From Sandaracinomonas sp041180785 (GTDB lineage: Bacteria; Bacteroidota; Bacteroidia; Cytophagales; Spirosomataceae), in NCBI GenBank assembly GCA_041180785.1, contig JBEGQV010000158.1, positions 1 through 16,082 on the forward strand: a stretch of DNA of 16,082 nucleotides. Reading direction: 5' to 3'. The notes beneath the pieces were generated by a model. The model had not been told where the DNA came from, searched no databases, and saw nothing but the letters and a program-made list of their open reading frames with translations. Below are positions 15,800-16,082 of this stretch, piece by piece. Position numbers and translations under genes: made by a program. Position 1 is the first letter of the stretch. Each line of letters opens with the position of its first letter.

Positions 15800-15918
15800 T
15801 ATTTAGTACTTAGTACTTAGTACTTAGAACTATAGAACTGTAGTGTAAGTATGAGGTAAAAGGTGTAAGGTATGAGGTGTAAAGTATTCTACAGTTCTAC
15901 TATTCTACAGTTCGAAGT
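15793..15918. repeat. Mosaic tract of 7-bp and 8-bp tandem repeats with inverted arms after the Fur gene
   Basis: Four blocks are contiguous. The first is five heptads at 15793-15827 (TACTTAG four times, TATTTAG once). The second is two octads at 15828-15843 (AACTATAG, AACTGTAG). The third is six heptads at 15844-15885 ending in GGT or GT (ATGAGGT occurs at 15851 and 15872). The fourth is octads at 15887-15910 (TTCTACAG, TTCTACTA, TTCTACAG) with a diverged fourth at 15911-15918. The octad blocks are mutually inverted: 15833-15843 and 15889-15899 match over 11 bp. Outside them, AAGTACTA (15915-15922) is the reverse complement of TAGTACTT in the heptads. This fills the gap between the Fur gene and the 5S terminator. 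Confidence 0.75.
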
Positions 15919-15930
15919 ACTACAAGCCAC

Positions 15931-15959
15931 AAAAAAAGGCCCCCATTTCTGGAGGCCTT
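15931..15959 (-). terminator. Rho-independent terminator of the rRNA operon
   Basis: Read on the minus strand, AAGGCCTCC (15959-15951) pairs with GGGGGCCTT (15944-15936) in a 9-bp stem with one G-U pair and a 6-base loop. A run of at least seven U follows (15937-15931). It lies about 11 bp beyond the 5S rRNA 3' end, exactly where the rRNA operon should terminate. Confidence 0.9.
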
Positions 15960-15970
15960 GTAATAATAAC

Positions 15971-16080
15971 TTGGAGCTTACTTACTTTCCCGGGTTTGAT
16001 CCCAGTATCATCAGCGGTGCGGGGCTTAACTTCTCTGTTCGAGATGGGAAGAGGTGAACACCCGTCCTATCGGCTCCATA
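15971..16080 (-). rRNA. rrf: 5S ribosomal RNA
   Basis: The minus strand carries a complete or nearly complete 5S rRNA of about 110 bases. The core reads CACCTCTTCCCATCTCGAAC and then AGAGAAGTTAAGCCC (in the region 16059-16022), the hallmark loop B/C sequence, followed by GATGATACTGGG. The ends pair as helix I: TGGAGC (16078-16073) with GCTCCA (15977-15972). The exact ends are estimated to within a few bases. As 5S is the last gene of an rRNA operon, 23S and 16S genes should lie beyond the right edge, transcribed toward this window and converging on the Fur-type gene. Confidence 0.93.
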
Positions 16081-16082
16081 AA

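Noticed and set aside
15793..15918. CRISPR array
   Set aside because: Units are 7-8 bp, contiguous and without unique spacers; no cas genes are present.
15872..16057. A 61-codon + strand reading frame
   Set aside because: It lies over the 3' repeats, the terminator and the 5S rRNA on the opposite strand, so it is not a plausible gene.

Overview
The window is a chromosomal segment from a member of the Bacteroidota. Five things point there. It has a type IX secretion (T9SS) type-B cargo protein paired with a PorP/SprF outer-membrane protein, and a GldB gliding lipoprotein. It has the long PurF-like amidotransferase with a GNFNMTN loop in place of the usual NGNLTN. Promoter-like TAnnTTTG elements lie upstream of several genes, and clear Shine-Dalgarno sequences are generally absent. 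The genome is AT-rich, about 41% GC in a sampled stretch of valS. I cannot place it to family; a gliding or Saprospira/Chitinophaga-like lineage is a guess.

Layout, left to right. The 3' half of uvrA (1-1524, +) enters from the left edge. An orphan nuoN (1540-3006, +) and a PurF-like amidophosphoribosyltransferase (3056-4972, +) follow. The PurF-like gene runs tail-to-tail, with a 4-base stop-codon overlap, into a 1023-residue secreted T9SS type-B beta-propeller/Ig-like protein (4969-8040, -). That gene shares a 97-bp divergent promoter region with a PorP/SprF family gene (8138-9199, +). Next is a small, very AT-rich crtZ-like carotenoid hydroxylase gene (9307-9735, +), bordered on both sides by 7-bp repeat tracts. 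Then comes a tight four-gene + strand block with at most 1-bp gaps: valS (9913-12537), gldB (12537-13565), an ABC exporter half-transporter (13567-15375) and a Fur-family metalloregulator (15377-15799). The right edge holds a terminator and a 5S rRNA gene on the minus strand, so a ribosomal RNA operon lies just outside and converges on the fur gene.

How the genes fit together. Most are housekeeping genes: DNA repair, respiration, purine synthesis, translation and rRNA. Two entries bear on the cell surface and gliding/secretion: the type-B cargo with its PorP/SprF partner, and GldB. The ABC exporter and Fur regulator share the valS-gldB transcription unit by position, but no functional link is evident from sequence alone.

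The most unusual signal is intergenic. At three places (9200-9227, 9731-9898 and 15793-15918) the DNA is built from imperfect 7-bp units, joined by 8-bp units at the last one. At two of the three the units are arranged as nested inverted repeats. The units differ between loci but share a TTAG/TTATG flavour and strict 7-bp phasing. At two loci the first unit supplies the stop codon of the preceding gene. I know of no named element family that matches this. I see no complete mobile element, CRISPR array or tRNA in the window.
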